Below are positions 16,521 to 24,586 of a stretch of DNA of 33,537 bases, in pieces. Both the position numbers and the translations under genes were made by a program. Within the stretch, counting starts at the first letter, position 1. The number at the start of each line of letters is the position of its first letter. The stretch is from Burkholderiales bacterium (GTDB taxonomy: Bacteria; Pseudomonadota; Gammaproteobacteria; Burkholderiales; SG8-39): the NCBI GenBank assembly GCA_026417035.1, contig JAOAEA010000044.1, positions 1 through 33,537 on the forward strand. The letters are read 5' to 3'. A model generated the notes under the pieces. The model was not told the origin of the DNA and made no database searches. It saw nothing but the letters and a program-made list of their open reading frames with translations.

Positions 16521-17495
16521 ATGCCGAAAGCCATCCGCATCCACGAGTACGGTGGTCCAGAGACGATGAAGTGGGAAGACGTCGAGGTCGGCGAGCCCGG
16601 CCCGGGCCAGGCGCGCGTGCGGCACCATGCGGCGGGGCTCAATTTCATCGACATCTATCAGCGGAGCGGCCTCTACAAGCTGCCGCTGCCGCTCACCCTG
16701 GGCATGGAGGGCGCCGGCGTCGTCGAGGCCGTCGGGCCCGGGGTCACCGAAGTCGAGCCCGGCGACCGTGTCGCGTACTCGGCGCAGCCGCCCGGCTCGT
16801 ACTCCGAGGTGCGGCTGTCGCCGGCCGACCGGCTCGTGAAGCTCCCCGACGCCATCTCGTTCGAGACGGCCGCGGCGATGATGCTGAAGGGCATGACCGT
16901 GCAGTACCTCATCAAGCGGACGTTCAAGGTGGAGCCCGGCATGACCGTGCTGCTCCACGCGGCCGCCGGCGGCGTCGGGCTGATCGCGTGCCAGTGGCTC
17001 GACGCGCTCGGGGTCACGGTGATCGGGACGGTGGGCTCGGACGCGAAGGCGGAGCTCGCGCGGCGGCACGGCTGTCACTACCCCATCGTGTACACGCGCG
17101 AGAACTTCGTGGAGCGGGTGAAGGAGATCACCGGCGGCAAGGGCGTGCCGGTCGTCTACGACTCGGTCGGCAAGGACGTGTGGGAGGGGTCGCTCGACTG
17201 CCTGTCGATGTTCGGCATGTACGTCAACTTCGGCAACGCGTCGGGCAAGGTGCCGCCGGTCGAGCCGCTGCTGCTCGCGCAGAAGGGCTCGCTCTTCCTC
17301 ACGCGGCCGACGCTCTTCAACTACACGGCGAAGCGCGTGGACCTCGTCGCCACGGCGAAGGACCTGTTCGACGTCGTGATCTCCGGCAAGGTGAAGATCG
17401 CGATCGACCAGCGCTACGCGATGCGGGACGCGGCGCAGGCGCACCGCGACCTCGAGGCGCGCAAGACCACCGGCTCGAGCGTGCTGCTGCCCTGA
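16521..17495 (+). CDS. NADPH:quinone oxidoreductase, zinc-independent MDR family
   Basis: A 324-residue medium-chain dehydrogenase/reductase of the QOR type. GroES-like half: PKAIRIHEYGGPETMKWEDVEVGEPGPGQARVR in two stretches, then HAAGLNFIDIYQRSGLYKLPLPLTLGMEGAGVVEAVG; the catalytic-zinc Cys and His ligands of alcohol dehydrogenases are missing. Rossmann half: LLHAAAGGVGLIACQWLDALG (about residues 150-170) with GTVGSDAKAELARRHG. The sequence AAAGGVG and the QOR-typical YDSVGKDVWEGSLDCL support one-electron or two-electron quinone reduction by NADPH. The start has a purine-rich AAAAGGTAGAG upstream. It is the last clear member of a plus-strand run; the SDR ends 89 nt before. Confidence 0.93.
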   Translation: MPKAIRIHEYGGPETMKWEDVEVGEPGPGQARVRHHAAGLNFIDIYQRSGLYKLPLPLTLGMEGAGVVEAVGPGVTEVEPGDRVAYSAQPPGSYSEVRLSPADRLVKLPDAISFETAAAMMLKGMTVQYLIKRTFKVEPGMTVLLHAAAGGVGLIACQWLDALGVTVIGTVGSDAKAELARRHGCHYPIVYTRENFVERVKEITGGKGVPVVYDSVGKDVWEGSLDCLSMFGMYVNFGNASGKVPPVEPLLLAQKGSLFLTRPTLFNYTAKRVDLVATAKDLFDVVISGKVKIAIDQRYAMRDAAQAHRDLEARKTTGSSVLLP

Positions 17496-17575
17496 CGCGC
17501 CGCGCGACGTCGCGTTCCGGTGGGATCCCGCTTCGGCCCGGTCATCGACGCGCTGCCAGGGGCCCCTCTCCGCCG

Positions 17576-18553
17576 ATGCCAGGCGACGCGACGCCCGCGG
17601 CGGTCTCGCCGCTCTACCCCGAGATCGAGCCCGGCGCGACCGGCATGCTGCCGCTCGACGGCGTGCACACGATGTACTGGGAGACCTGCGGCAATCCGGA
17701 CGGCATTCCGGTGGTGTTCCTGCACGGCGGCCCGGGCGCGGGCGCGACGCCCAAGCACCGCCGCTTCTTCGATCCGCTCGCCTACCGGATCGTCGTCTAC
17801 GACCAGCGCGGCGCCGGGCGCTCGACGCCGCTCGGCGGGCTCGCCGACAACACGACGCCGCACCTCGTCGCCGACCTCGAGCGTCTGCGCGAGCATCTCG
17901 CCATCGACCGCTGGCTCGTGTTCGGCGGCTCGTGGGGCGCGACGCTCGCGCTCGCCTACGCCGAGGCGCATCCCGAGCGCGTGGCAGGCCTCGTGCTGCG
18001 CGGGATCTTCCTCGGCCGCCCGGGTGAGATCGACTGGTTCCTCCGCGGCCTGCGCAACGTGTTCCCGGAAGCCTGGGAACGCTTCGCCGGGTTCCTCCCG
18101 CCGGAGGAGCGCACCGATCTCCTCGGGAACTACTACCGGCGCCTCGCCCACCCCGACCCGGCGGTGCACATGCCGGCCGCGCGCGCCTGGAGTCGTTACG
18201 AGGGCGCGTGCTCGACGCTAGTCCCTTCCGCAGAGGCCGCCGCGCACTTCGGCGACGACGTCGTCGCGCTCGGGCTCGCCCGCATCGAGGCGCACTATTT
18301 TCGCAACGGCGTCTTCCTGCCGCCGGATGCGCTGCTTGCGAACGTGCATCGCATCCGCGCGATCCCCGGCATCATCGTGCAAGGGCGGTACGACATGGTC
18401 TGCCCGATCGTGTCGGCGCACGAGCTCGCCGTGGCCTGGCAGGAGGCGAAGTACGTGATCGTTCCCGATGCCGGGCACTCGGCCTGGGAGCCCGGGATCA
18501 CCGCGGAGCTCGTCGGCGCGTGCGACCGCTTCAGCCGGTCGGGCCGTTTCTGA
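17576..18553 (+). CDS. pip: Proline iminopeptidase (alpha/beta hydrolase, S33)
   Basis: A 325-residue cytoplasmic peptidase that removes N-terminal proline. The HGGPG oxyanion motif is at residues 50-54, the nucleophile S119 sits in GGSWGATLAL, the acid is D273 in GRYDMVCP and the base is H301 in AGHSAWEP. YDQRGAGRSTP and RGIFLGRPGEIDWF are signature stretches of Pip, as is the PEAWERF region. The frame is open far upstream, but ATG 17576 gives the standard N terminus (SPLYPEIEPGATGMLPLDGVH). The last 23 nt overlap the 3' end of the oppositely directed EamA gene. Confidence 0.94.
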   Translation: MPGDATPAAVSPLYPEIEPGATGMLPLDGVHTMYWETCGNPDGIPVVFLHGGPGAGATPKHRRFFDPLAYRIVVYDQRGAGRSTPLGGLADNTTPHLVADLERLREHLAIDRWLVFGGSWGATLALAYAEAHPERVAGLVLRGIFLGRPGEIDWFLRGLRNVFPEAWERFAGFLPPEERTDLLGNYYRRLAHPDPAVHMPAARAWSRYEGACSTLVPSAEAAAHFGDDVVALGLARIEAHYFRNGVFLPPDALLANVHRIRAIPGIIVQGRYDMVCPIVSAHELAVAWQEAKYVIVPDAGHSAWEPGITAELVGACDRFSRSGRF

Positions 18554-19472
18554 CCGGCGCGGCCGCGGCCACGCGTGCCTCGCGCCACCCCGCGAGCTGG
18601 TTGGCGGCGACTGCCGCGATCACCACGAGGGCCCCGACGATCGCAAGGTCACTCGGGCGCTCGCCCACGCCGAGCCACACCCAGACCGGCCCCAGCGTCG
18701 TCTCGATGAGCGCGAAGAGCCCGATCTCGCCGGCCGGCAGATGCCGCGATGCGAGCGTCATCAGCAGGCAGCCCAGCCCGAGCTGGATGACGCCCATGGC
18801 CGCGAGCACGGCGAGGTCGGGCGCGCGCGCCTCGAGCGGCCAGGCGAACGGCGCCGCCGCCAGGATCGAGAAGACACCCGCGAGCATGACCGCCGGCACC
18901 ATGTCCACGGTCGCATGGTGCTTGCGCAGCACGACGACGTTCACCGCGAAAGCGACCGGGACGCCGAGCGCGAGGAGGTTGCCGGCGGTGCGCCCCGCGT
19001 CGAGCCCCTCGAGGAACATCGCCGCGACCCCCGCTACGGCGATGCCGATCGCCGCCCAGGTCCGCGCGGGCACCCGCTCGCCGAGGAAGAGCCGCCCGGC
19101 GAGAGCGGCGAAGAGCGGTCCGGTGCTCATGAGGGCGAGCGTGTTCGCGACCGTGTTGCGCGTGATCGAGAGGATGAAGAAGAAGAACGTCGCCGCCAGC
19201 GCAAGCCCCGCGAAGACGCCCGCGCTGCCCGCGGCGAGCACTTTCGGCAGCACCGCGCCGCGGTTCATCGCCGCGATCGCCACGGCGAGGAAAGCGGCCA
19301 TGAACACCGAGCGCCAGAGCACGATCTCCCAAGGGTCGGCGAGCGTCACGTTGCGCACGAAGATCCCGCCGGTGCTCCAGGCGAGCCCGGCGCCGATCAT
19401 GAGCGCGACGCCCTTGCGGCGGTCGGGGTGCAGTGCGGGCTTTTCCATCGGGGAAGGAGCGGGTGTGGTCAT
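18531..19472 (-). CDS. EamA/DMT family transporter
   Basis: A 313-residue inner-membrane protein with two EamA halves and about ten hydrophobic helices. The first half begins after a short cytoplasmic tail at residue 20 (GVALMIGAGLAWSTGGIFVRNV) and the second near residue 165 (LLALGVPVAFAVNVVVLRKHHATVDMVPAVMLAGVF). The ending FALIETTLGPVWVWLGVGERPSDLAIVGALVVIAAV is the conserved helix 9-10 region. Family members export amino acids, nucleobases or other metabolites; no substrate can be assigned. Its 3' end overlaps that of pip by 23 nt, and its start is 97 nt from the divergent TRAP binding-protein gene. Confidence 0.9.
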   Translation of the reverse strand: MTTPAPSPMEKPALHPDRRKGVALMIGAGLAWSTGGIFVRNVTLADPWEIVLWRSVFMAAFLAVAIAAMNRGAVLPKVLAAGSAGVFAGLALAATFFFFILSITRNTVANTLALMSTGPLFAALAGRLFLGERVPARTWAAIGIAVAGVAAMFLEGLDAGRTAGNLLALGVPVAFAVNVVVLRKHHATVDMVPAVMLAGVFSILAAAPFAWPLEARAPDLAVLAAMGVIQLGLGCLLMTLASRHLPAGEIGLFALIETTLGPVWVWLGVGERPSDLAIVGALVVIAAVAANQLAGWREARVAAAAPVRNGPTG

Positions 19473-19477
19473 TGACG

Positions 19478-19492
19478 CGGTTTCGCAAACCG
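19478..19492. promoter_or_regulatory. Perfect palindrome between divergent transporter genes
   Basis: CGGTTT, CGC, AAACCG: a perfect 6-bp inverted repeat around a 3-nt centre, 5 bases upstream of the EamA start codon and about 78 nt before the TRAP gene. A short AT-containing palindrome in a divergent GC-rich intergenic region is a fair operator candidate. No regulator gene lies next to it. Confidence 0.4.
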
Positions 19493-19569
19493 TGCAATTC
19501 TAGCCGCCCCGCTCGCGGCGCCCGCCGCGCCCGCGCGAAAACGACGAACCCCACCACCGGAGGAGATCC

Positions 19570-20562
19570 ATGAAAGCTCGCATCCTGGCGCTCGCCGCCG
19601 CGGCTGCGCTCGCGCTCCCGGGCGCGGCGGCTGCGCAGCAGAAGCTCAAGTTCGCCCACGTGTACGAAGTGTCGGAGCCCTACCACACCGCGGCGGTGTG
19701 GGCGGCGCAGGAGATCGCCAAGCGCACGAACGGGCGCTACGCCATGGAGGTCTTCCCGGCTTCGTCGCTCGGCAAGGAGACCGACATCAACCAGGGCCTC
19801 ACCCTGGGCACGGTGGACATCATCTACACCGGGCAGCTCTTCGCCGGGCGCAACTACGGGCCGATCTCGATCGGCGGCGCCCCCTACATGTTCCGCGACT
19901 TCGACCACTGGAGGAAGTTCACGACCAGCGGCGTGTTCGACGAGCTCGCGGACGGCTACCAGAAGGCCTCCGGCGGGAACAAGGTCGTCGCCGTGACGTA
20001 CTACGGCGAGCGCCACACCACCGCCAACAAGCCGATCACGAAGCCCGACGACATGAAAGGCCTCAAGATCCGCGTGCCGGACGCGCCCCTCTACACGCTC
20101 TTCCCGCGCGCGACCGGGGCGAACCCGACGCCGATCGCCTTCGCCGAGGTCTACCTCGCGCTGCAGAACAAGACCGTCGAGGCGCAGGAGAACCCCCTGC
20201 CCACGATCGAGGCGAAGAAGTTCTACGAGGTGCAGTCGCACATCAACCTGACCGGCCACATCACCGACGCGCTGCTCACCATCATCGGCGGCCCGACCTG
20301 GAGCAAGCTGTCGGAAGCGGACCGCAAGATCTTCGTGGAGGTGTTCCGCGAGGCGGCGACCCGCGCGACCAACGAGATCATCGAGAACGAGAAGAAGCTC
20401 ACGACCGACTTCGCCACCAAGTACGGCAAGCAGGTCGTGAAGGTCGATCGCGCGCCGTTCAAGGCCGCCGTGGACAAGTTCTACCAGTCCGGCAAGCTCC
20501 CCGACGGCAGCAACATGCCCTGGCCGAAGGAGACCTTCGACAAGGTCCAGGCGATCAAGTGA
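19570..20562 (+). CDS. TRAP transporter substrate-binding protein (DctP family)
   Basis: A 330-residue periplasmic binding protein. Residues 1-22 are a Sec signal peptide (MKARILALAAAAALALPGAAAAQ). The mature part shows the DctP pattern: KLKFAHVYEVSEPYHTAAVWAAQEIAKRTNGRYAMEVFPASSLGKETDINQGL in pieces, the carboxylate-binding Arg in MKGLKIRVPDAP, FAEVYLALQNKTVEAQENPL, and KFYEVQSHINLTGH. It should deliver a carboxylic or related acid to a DctQ/DctM permease pair. No permease gene is beside it: the next gene is a Nudix hydrolase and the previous one is divergent. A GGAGGAGAT ribosome site precedes the ATG, and a GC-rich terminator follows. The binding protein is therefore monocistronic here. 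Confidence 0.92.
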   Translation: MKARILALAAAAALALPGAAAAQQKLKFAHVYEVSEPYHTAAVWAAQEIAKRTNGRYAMEVFPASSLGKETDINQGLTLGTVDIIYTGQLFAGRNYGPISIGGAPYMFRDFDHWRKFTTSGVFDELADGYQKASGGNKVVAVTYYGERHTTANKPITKPDDMKGLKIRVPDAPLYTLFPRATGANPTPIAFAEVYLALQNKTVEAQENPLPTIEAKKFYEVQSHINLTGHITDALLTIIGGPTWSKLSEADRKIFVEVFREAATRATNEIIENEKKLTTDFATKYGKQVVKVDRAPFKAAVDKFYQSGKLPDGSNMPWPKETFDKVQAIK

Positions 20563-20626
20563 CGCCTGCGGCCCGGCGCCGCGCGCCGGGCACCGGCGCG
20601 GGCCGTGGCCGGCGCCAGACGAGGAC

Positions 20627-20655
20627 GCGCCGCGGTCCCCCGCGGCGCTTTCGTT
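20627..20655 (+). terminator. Intrinsic terminator after TRAP binding-protein gene
   Basis: A perfect 9-bp stem (20627-20635 with 20640-20648) and 4-nt loop TCCC are followed by TTTCGTTT. It lies 65 nt after the stop. Confidence 0.6.
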
Positions 20656-20783
20656 TCCGCGGGCGCGGCGGCGGCCCTGGACGCGATCCCGCCGTCCCTT
20701 GCGAGCGTGCGCCGCGCGCCGCCCGAGCGCATCCCGTCACGCGCCGGCGGCCGCCCGGCGGCCGTGAGCGCCGCTCGCTCCGC

Positions 20784-20789
20784 TAGAAT
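20784..20789 (+). promoter_or_regulatory. Possible -10 element of the CoA pyrophosphatase gene
   Basis: TAGAAT, 44 nt before ATG 20833, in a gap of 270 nt that otherwise holds only the terminator above and GC-rich filler. No -35 match at the expected distance. Confidence 0.3.
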
Positions 20790-20832
20790 CGGCGCAGCGG
20801 CCCCGCGCTCGGCGCCGGGCGCGCCCTCCCGG

Positions 20833-21450
20833 ATGCAAGCAACGCCTTCGTTCGCGCCCCTGTCAGCCGAATCCCTGCGCCGTCGGTTCGCGGCAGGGCT
20901 CGGCTACGAGCCCGAAACGCGTGGCGACGGGCTGCTGCGCCGCAGCCCCGACGCGATCCGCGACGCCGCCGTGCTGGTGCCGCTCGTCGCCCGCGACGAC
21001 GGCATCAGCGTCCTGCTCACGCGGCGGACCGCGCACCTGCACGACCACGCCGGCCAGATCAGCTTCCCGGGCGGGCGCTCGGAGCCGGACGAGTCGCCGC
21101 TCGCCACCGCCTTGCGCGAGACCGAGGAGGAGATCGGACTCGCGCGCTCGCACGTCGAGCCCCTCGGCGAGTTGACCGAATACGTGACCGTGACCGGCTA
21201 CCGGGTCACGCCGGTCGTCGGCCTCGTGCATCCGCCTTTCGACCTGCGCCCGGACGAGTTCGAGGTCGCGGAGGTGTTCGAGGTGCCGCTCGCGTTCCTC
21301 CTCGATCCCGCCAACCACCAGCGCAACACCGTCGTGTACGAGGGGCTGCAGCGCCACTACTACGCGATGCCCTACGGGCCGTACTACATCTGGGGGGCGA
21401 CCGCCGGCATGCTCATGAACCTCTACCGGTTCCTGGGCGCGGCCGCCTAG
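20833..21450 (+). CDS. CoA pyrophosphatase (Nudix hydrolase)
   Basis: A 205-residue Nudix enzyme that should split CoA or oxidised CoA into 3',5'-ADP and phosphopantetheine. The Nudix box is intact at residues 81-103 (G81, E87, R95, E96, E99, E100, G102). Just before it lies LLTRRTAHLHDHAGQISFPGG, which matches the extra LLTxR...H.GQ..FPGG signature that separates CoA pyrophosphatases from other Nudix families. The C-terminal WGATAGMLMNLYRFLG matches the family end. The longer open frame upstream is unlikely; ATG 20833 gives the standard length. The last 51 nt of the gene are inside a perfect 62-bp repeat whose second copy lies downstream at 21521. Confidence 0.94.
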   Translation: MQATPSFAPLSAESLRRRFAAGLGYEPETRGDGLLRRSPDAIRDAAVLVPLVARDDGISVLLTRRTAHLHDHAGQISFPGGRSEPDESPLATALRETEEEIGLARSHVEPLGELTEYVTVTGYRVTPVVGLVHPPFDLRPDEFEVAEVFEVPLAFLLDPANHQRNTVVYEGLQRHYYAMPYGPYYIWGATAGMLMNLYRFLGAAA

Positions 21451-21461
21451 CGATCCGCGTC
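21400..21461 (+). repeat. 62-bp direct repeat, copy 1 (3' end of Nudix gene)
   Basis: Identical over 62 bases to 21521-21582, an offset of 121. This copy encodes the last 16 residues and stop of the CoA pyrophosphatase. Flanking bases differ on both sides, so the ends are sharp. Confidence 0.95.
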
Positions 21462-21476
21462 CCTTGCGGTCGCCCC

Positions 21477-21520
21477 GCGATCGGTTCCGCCCCAAGCTTC
21501 GCCCGCCGGGAACCGATCGC
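21477..21520. repeat. 12-bp inverted repeat abutting the duplicated segment
   Basis: GCGATCGGTTCC (21477-21488) and GGAACCGATCGC (21509-21520) are perfect inverted repeats around 20 nt. The right arm ends at the exact base before repeat copy 2 begins, which links the palindrome to how the duplication arose. No T-run follows, so a terminator role is only possible. Confidence 0.8.
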
Positions 21521-21582
21521 ACCGCCGGCATGCTCATGAACCTCTACCGGTTCCTGGGCGCGGCCGCCTAGCGATCCGCGTC
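21521..21582 (+). repeat. 62-bp direct repeat, copy 2 (orphan Nudix 3' end)
   Basis: Perfect second copy of the end of the Nudix gene, without any gene body before it. It lies 23 nt before the end of the convergent SapC-family gene. Complete identity implies a recent event, or an assembly error. Confidence 0.95.
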
Positions 21583-21605
21583 GCCTGCGCCGAAACCCGG
21601 GCCGA

Positions 21606-22388
21606 CTAGCCCCGCTTCGCCTGTGCGGCGCGCGCGACCGCGCGCTGATAGAGGCGCGCGAAGTTCTCGAGTGAGTGGAAGTGCGCGTAGATCCGCCCGG
21701 CGAAGCCCTTGGCGACGAGCGCCTTGTGGCTCGCCGGCCGCAGCGCCTCGAACTTCTTCGCATCGACGCGGTACATGCCCTCGACCTTCAGCGCCGCGCG
21801 GTCGTCCTGCATCACCTGAAACGTGAACGGCGCGAAGAGCTCGAGCCGCGCCAGGGCCGCGCACAGGTCCGCGGTGCGGTCGAGGTCGCCCTCGTACTCG
21901 GCAAGGAGCCGCTGCATCCCCTGCCAGTAGGCCGTGGGCGCGCCGGCGTCGTCGAAGAGCGCGATCCCCTGCGGGTCGACGTAGGACTTGACCACGCAGA
22001 CCACCTTGTCGCTGCGCGGCACCCCGTCCACGTAGAGCTTGGAGATGCAGAAGGGATAACGCCGCACGAAGGCCGGCACGTACGCCGCCGGATCCCAATC
22101 GCCGCTTGCGGCGACGAAGAGGTTCTCCCGGGAGTGCAGACCGAGCACCGCGACGGGCGCGAAGGTTTTCCCGCCGTCGGGCGTGGCGAAGACGATCGGA
22201 TAGTCGCGCCCCGCGGCCACGAACTCGCCGGCGGTGACGGCGATGGCGTTGAGCGACCGGCAGAACTGCGGCGTCGCGCCATGCGGGAGCAGCACGCGGT
22301 GCCGGCGCTCGAGCGGGACGATCTCGTCGTAGCCGTAGGGCGGCGTGATCGCGAGCGGCGGCTGTCTTCCCGGGCGGGTGGCGTTCAT
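21606..22388 (-). CDS. SapC family protein
   Basis: A 260-residue protein that matches the SapC family as I recall it: VPLERRHRVLLPHG near the N terminus, then EFVAAGRDYPIVFATPDGGKTFAPVAVLGLHSRENLFV in pieces, then YVPAFVRRYPFCISK and the internal AYWQGMQRLLAEYEGDLDRT. The name comes from a gene near the S-layer protein of Campylobacter; a biochemical function is not firmly established. There is no signal peptide and no membrane segment. The stop is 23 nt from the second copy of the 62-bp repeat, and the gene is divergent from the CobD-like gene, with 50 nt between the starts. Confidence 0.8.
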   Translation of the reverse strand: MNATRPGRQPPLAITPPYGYDEIVPLERRHRVLLPHGATPQFCRSLNAIAVTAGEFVAAGRDYPIVFATPDGGKTFAPVAVLGLHSRENLFVAASGDWDPAAYVPAFVRRYPFCISKLYVDGVPRSDKVVCVVKSYVDPQGIALFDDAGAPTAYWQGMQRLLAEYEGDLDRTADLCAALARLELFAPFTFQVMQDDRAALKVEGMYRVDAKKFEALRPASHKALVAKGFAGRIYAHFHSLENFARLYQRAVARAAQAKRG

Positions 22389-22438
22389 GGGCCCTCGTGC
22401 ACGGTATGGTATCTTCGCCGCGCTCGGCTGTCATACGA

Positions 22439-23356
22439 ATGAGCCTCGTCTCGCTGATCCTCGCGCTCGCGCTCGAGCAGCTGCGGCCCTTCGACCGCCG
22501 GCTCGTTTCCACGCCGCTCGCGGCGTACGCCGATTTCCTCGAGCGGCACTTCAACGCGGGCGAGCTCCAGCACGGCGCGATCGCGTGGTGCCTCGCCGTC
22601 GTCCCGCTCGCGGCTGCCGGCTGGGGGCTGTACGCGGCCGCGGTCTGGTTGAACCCCCTGCTCGGCGTCGTGGTCAACGTCGCCGTGCTGTACGCGACCA
22701 TGGGCTTCCGGCAGAGCTCGCACTTCTTCACCGGCATGCAGAGGGCGCTGCGCGAAGGCGACGTCGACCGCGCGCGCGCGATCCTGTCGCAATGGCGGGG
22801 CGGCGCGTATCCCAGCCTCTCGCCGAGCGAGGTCGCCCGGCTCGCCATCGAGGATGCGCTGGTGGTCTCGCACCGCAACGTCTTCGGCGTGATCTTCTGG
22901 TTCATGATCCTCCCCGGCCCGGCCGGGGCGATCGCCTACCGCGCCGCCGAGCGCGTCGCCGAGCACTGGAACGTCACGCGCACCGACCTCGGCGAGTTCG
23001 GCGCGTTCGCGCGGCGCGCCTTCGAGCTCATGGACTGGCTGCCGGTGCGCCTGACCGCGCTCTCGTTCGCGATCGTCGGCGACTTCGAGGACGCCGTTTA
23101 CTGCTGGCGGACGCAGGCGGCGCGCTGGGCGGACGCGCTCGCGGGGATCGTGATCGCGAGCGGGGCCGGTGCCCTCGGCGTGCGCCTCGGGATGCCGGTC
23201 GCGCGCGACGGCGTCGTCGAGGACCGCCCGGAGATGGGCACCGGCGACGATGCCGACACCGCCTTCCTCGACAGCACCGTCGGCCTCGTCTGGCGCGCGC
23301 TCGTCCTCTGGCTGCTCCTCATCGGCCTCATCGCGCTCGCCCGGGCAGTCGGCTGA
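22439..23356 (+). CDS. CobD/CbiB-related membrane protein
   Basis: A 305-residue polytopic membrane protein. The N terminus (LVSLILALALEQLRPF), WGLYAAAVWLNPLLGVVVNVAVLYATMGFRQ, the RAILSQWRGG segment, the block IEDALVVSHRNVFGVIFWFMILPGPAGAIAYRAAE and the DWLPVRLTALSFAIVGDFEDAVYCWRTQA block follow the layout of CobD/CbiB (adenosylcobinamide-phosphate synthase) and the related AmpE-like proteins. In betaproteobacteria such a paralogue is often found outside cobalamin operons, and no other cobalamin gene is here, so the true function is open. About four to five hydrophobic segments are visible. ATG 22439 is chosen; an earlier ATG at 22397 in frame would overlap the promoter region. Confidence 0.78.
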   Translation: MSLVSLILALALEQLRPFDRRLVSTPLAAYADFLERHFNAGELQHGAIAWCLAVVPLAAAGWGLYAAAVWLNPLLGVVVNVAVLYATMGFRQSSHFFTGMQRALREGDVDRARAILSQWRGGAYPSLSPSEVARLAIEDALVVSHRNVFGVIFWFMILPGPAGAIAYRAAERVAEHWNVTRTDLGEFGAFARRAFELMDWLPVRLTALSFAIVGDFEDAVYCWRTQAARWADALAGIVIASGAGALGVRLGMPVARDGVVEDRPEMGTGDDADTAFLDSTVGLVWRALVLWLLLIGLIALARAVG

Positions 23357-23366
23357 AGCGGCGGCG

Positions 23367-23681
23367 CTAGGCCGGGCGCCCGGTGCCGCAGCGCCAGCAG
23401 GCGGTGAACTGCGGCTCGATCCGCTCGCCGCAGCCCGGACACTGCCAGTGCGCGCCCGCGGGCGGCCCGCCCGACCGGAGCTCTCCGATCAGCCGAACCG
23501 CGCGCTCCGCGTCGGCGTCGTCGGGCACCACGAGCTCGATCGCCACCTCGGTGAAGGGCACCTCGCCCGCGAGGCGCGAGAGGAGCTCGTTCCGGATGAC
23601 GGTGCGGATGCCCTCGGCCCGCAGGACGTTCTGCAGGTGGTGCACCGCGAGCGCGTCGAGCGAGGTGAAGACCGTCTTCAC
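23367..23681 (-). CDS. DUF2007-type protein with C-terminal zinc ribbon
   Basis: A 104-residue cytoplasmic protein. Residues 1-70 (VKTVFTSLDALAVHHLQNVLRAEGI, then FTEVAIELVVPDDADAERAVRLIGEL) match the small DUF2007 fold, a putative signalling domain related to PII-like folds. The C terminus holds two CxxC pairs (CPGC and CWRC), a likely zinc ribbon. The start GTG at 23681 overlaps the rsgA stop in the tetranucleotide GTGA, so translation is probably coupled. It is the last gene of the M48 - pterin dehydratase - rsgA operon. The function is unknown. Confidence 0.8.
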   Translation of the reverse strand: MKTVFTSLDALAVHHLQNVLRAEGIRTVIRNELLSRLAGEVPFTEVAIELVVPDDADAERAVRLIGELRSGGPPAGAHWQCPGCGERIEPQFTACWRCGTGRPA

Positions 23682-24586
23682 GGGGCGGGCCGCTCCGCCG
23701 CGAGGATCCGCTGCAGGAGCTCCATGCGGCGCGGATGGATGCGGCCTGCCGCGACGGCCGCGAGCACCGCGCACCCGGGCTCCGAGCGGTGGCTGCAATC
23801 GGTGAAGCGGCAATGTCCGAGCAGGGGCCGGAGCTCGGGGAACCCCGCCTCGATCTCCGCCCGCGAGAGGTGGGCGAGCCCGAAGTCCTGCAAGCCGGGG
23901 CAATCCACGATCGCCGTGCCCGGCGCGAGCCGGTAGAGGCGGGCGTGCGTCGTCGTGTGGCGGCCCGAGTCGAGGAACCGCGAGATCTCGCGCGTCTCGG
24001 CGTTCGCGCCCGGCACCAGCGCGTTCACGATCGTCGACTTGCCCATCCCGGACTGCCCGACGAGCACGGTGGTCTCGCCCGCGAGCCGCTCGACGAGCGG
24101 CGAGACATCGCCGCGGGCCGAGATCGCGACCACCGGATACCCGGCTGCGCCGAGCGGCGCCAGGCGGGCGAGGGCATCGCGCGTCGCCTCGGCGAGGTCC
24201 GCCTTGTTGACGACGACGAGCGCCTTCATGCGCTCGCGTTCGGCGGCCACGATGGCGCGGCAGACGAGCTCGTCCGAGAAGCTCGGCTCCCCCGCGACCA
24301 CGACCGCCGTCTGCGTGGCGTTGGCCGCAATCGGCTTGGCGCGGTGCGGCGCCGCGCGCTGGAAGAGCGACGTCCGCGGCTCGACCGAGGCGATCACGCC
24401 TTCGCCGGGACCGGTGGGCGCCGCGGCGACGCGGTCGCCGCAGACGACGCCGCCCTGCTTGCCGCGCGTGACGCAGCGGACGAAACTGCCAGCGTCGGTT
24501 TCGACGAGGTACTGGCGGCCGAATGCGGCGATCACCTGGCCGCGCACGGCCGGGCCCGAAGGTGCGGCCGCGGGCGGCTTGCTCAA
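23678..24586 (-). CDS. rsgA: Ribosome small subunit-dependent GTPase RsgA
   Basis: Circularly permuted GTPase of about 302 residues that assists late 30S maturation. An OB-fold comes first (VRGQVIAAFGRQYLVETDAGSFVRCVTRGK). The GTPase motifs then follow in permuted order: G4 VVNKAD, then G1 GQSGMGKST, then G3 DCPGLQDFG; the switch region T-T-T-H is seen in GRHTTTHARLYRL. The C-terminal zinc knuckle is CRFTDCSHRSEPGCAV. The start appears to be TTG at 24586, overlapping the pterin dehydratase stop as TTGA; a GTG at VRGQVIAAF would shorten it by about 12 residues. It is in the middle of a four-gene operon with 4-nt overlaps. Confidence 0.94.
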   Translation of the reverse strand: MSKPPAAAPSGPAVRGQVIAAFGRQYLVETDAGSFVRCVTRGKQGGVVCGDRVAAAPTGPGEGVIASVEPRTSLFQRAAPHRAKPIAANATQTAVVVAGEPSFSDELVCRAIVAAERERMKALVVVNKADLAEATRDALARLAPLGAAGYPVVAISARGDVSPLVERLAGETTVLVGQSGMGKSTIVNALVPGANAETREISRFLDSGRHTTTHARLYRLAPGTAIVDCPGLQDFGLAHLSRAEIEAGFPELRPLLGHCRFTDCSHRSEPGCAVLAAVAAGRIHPRRMELLQRILAAERPAP

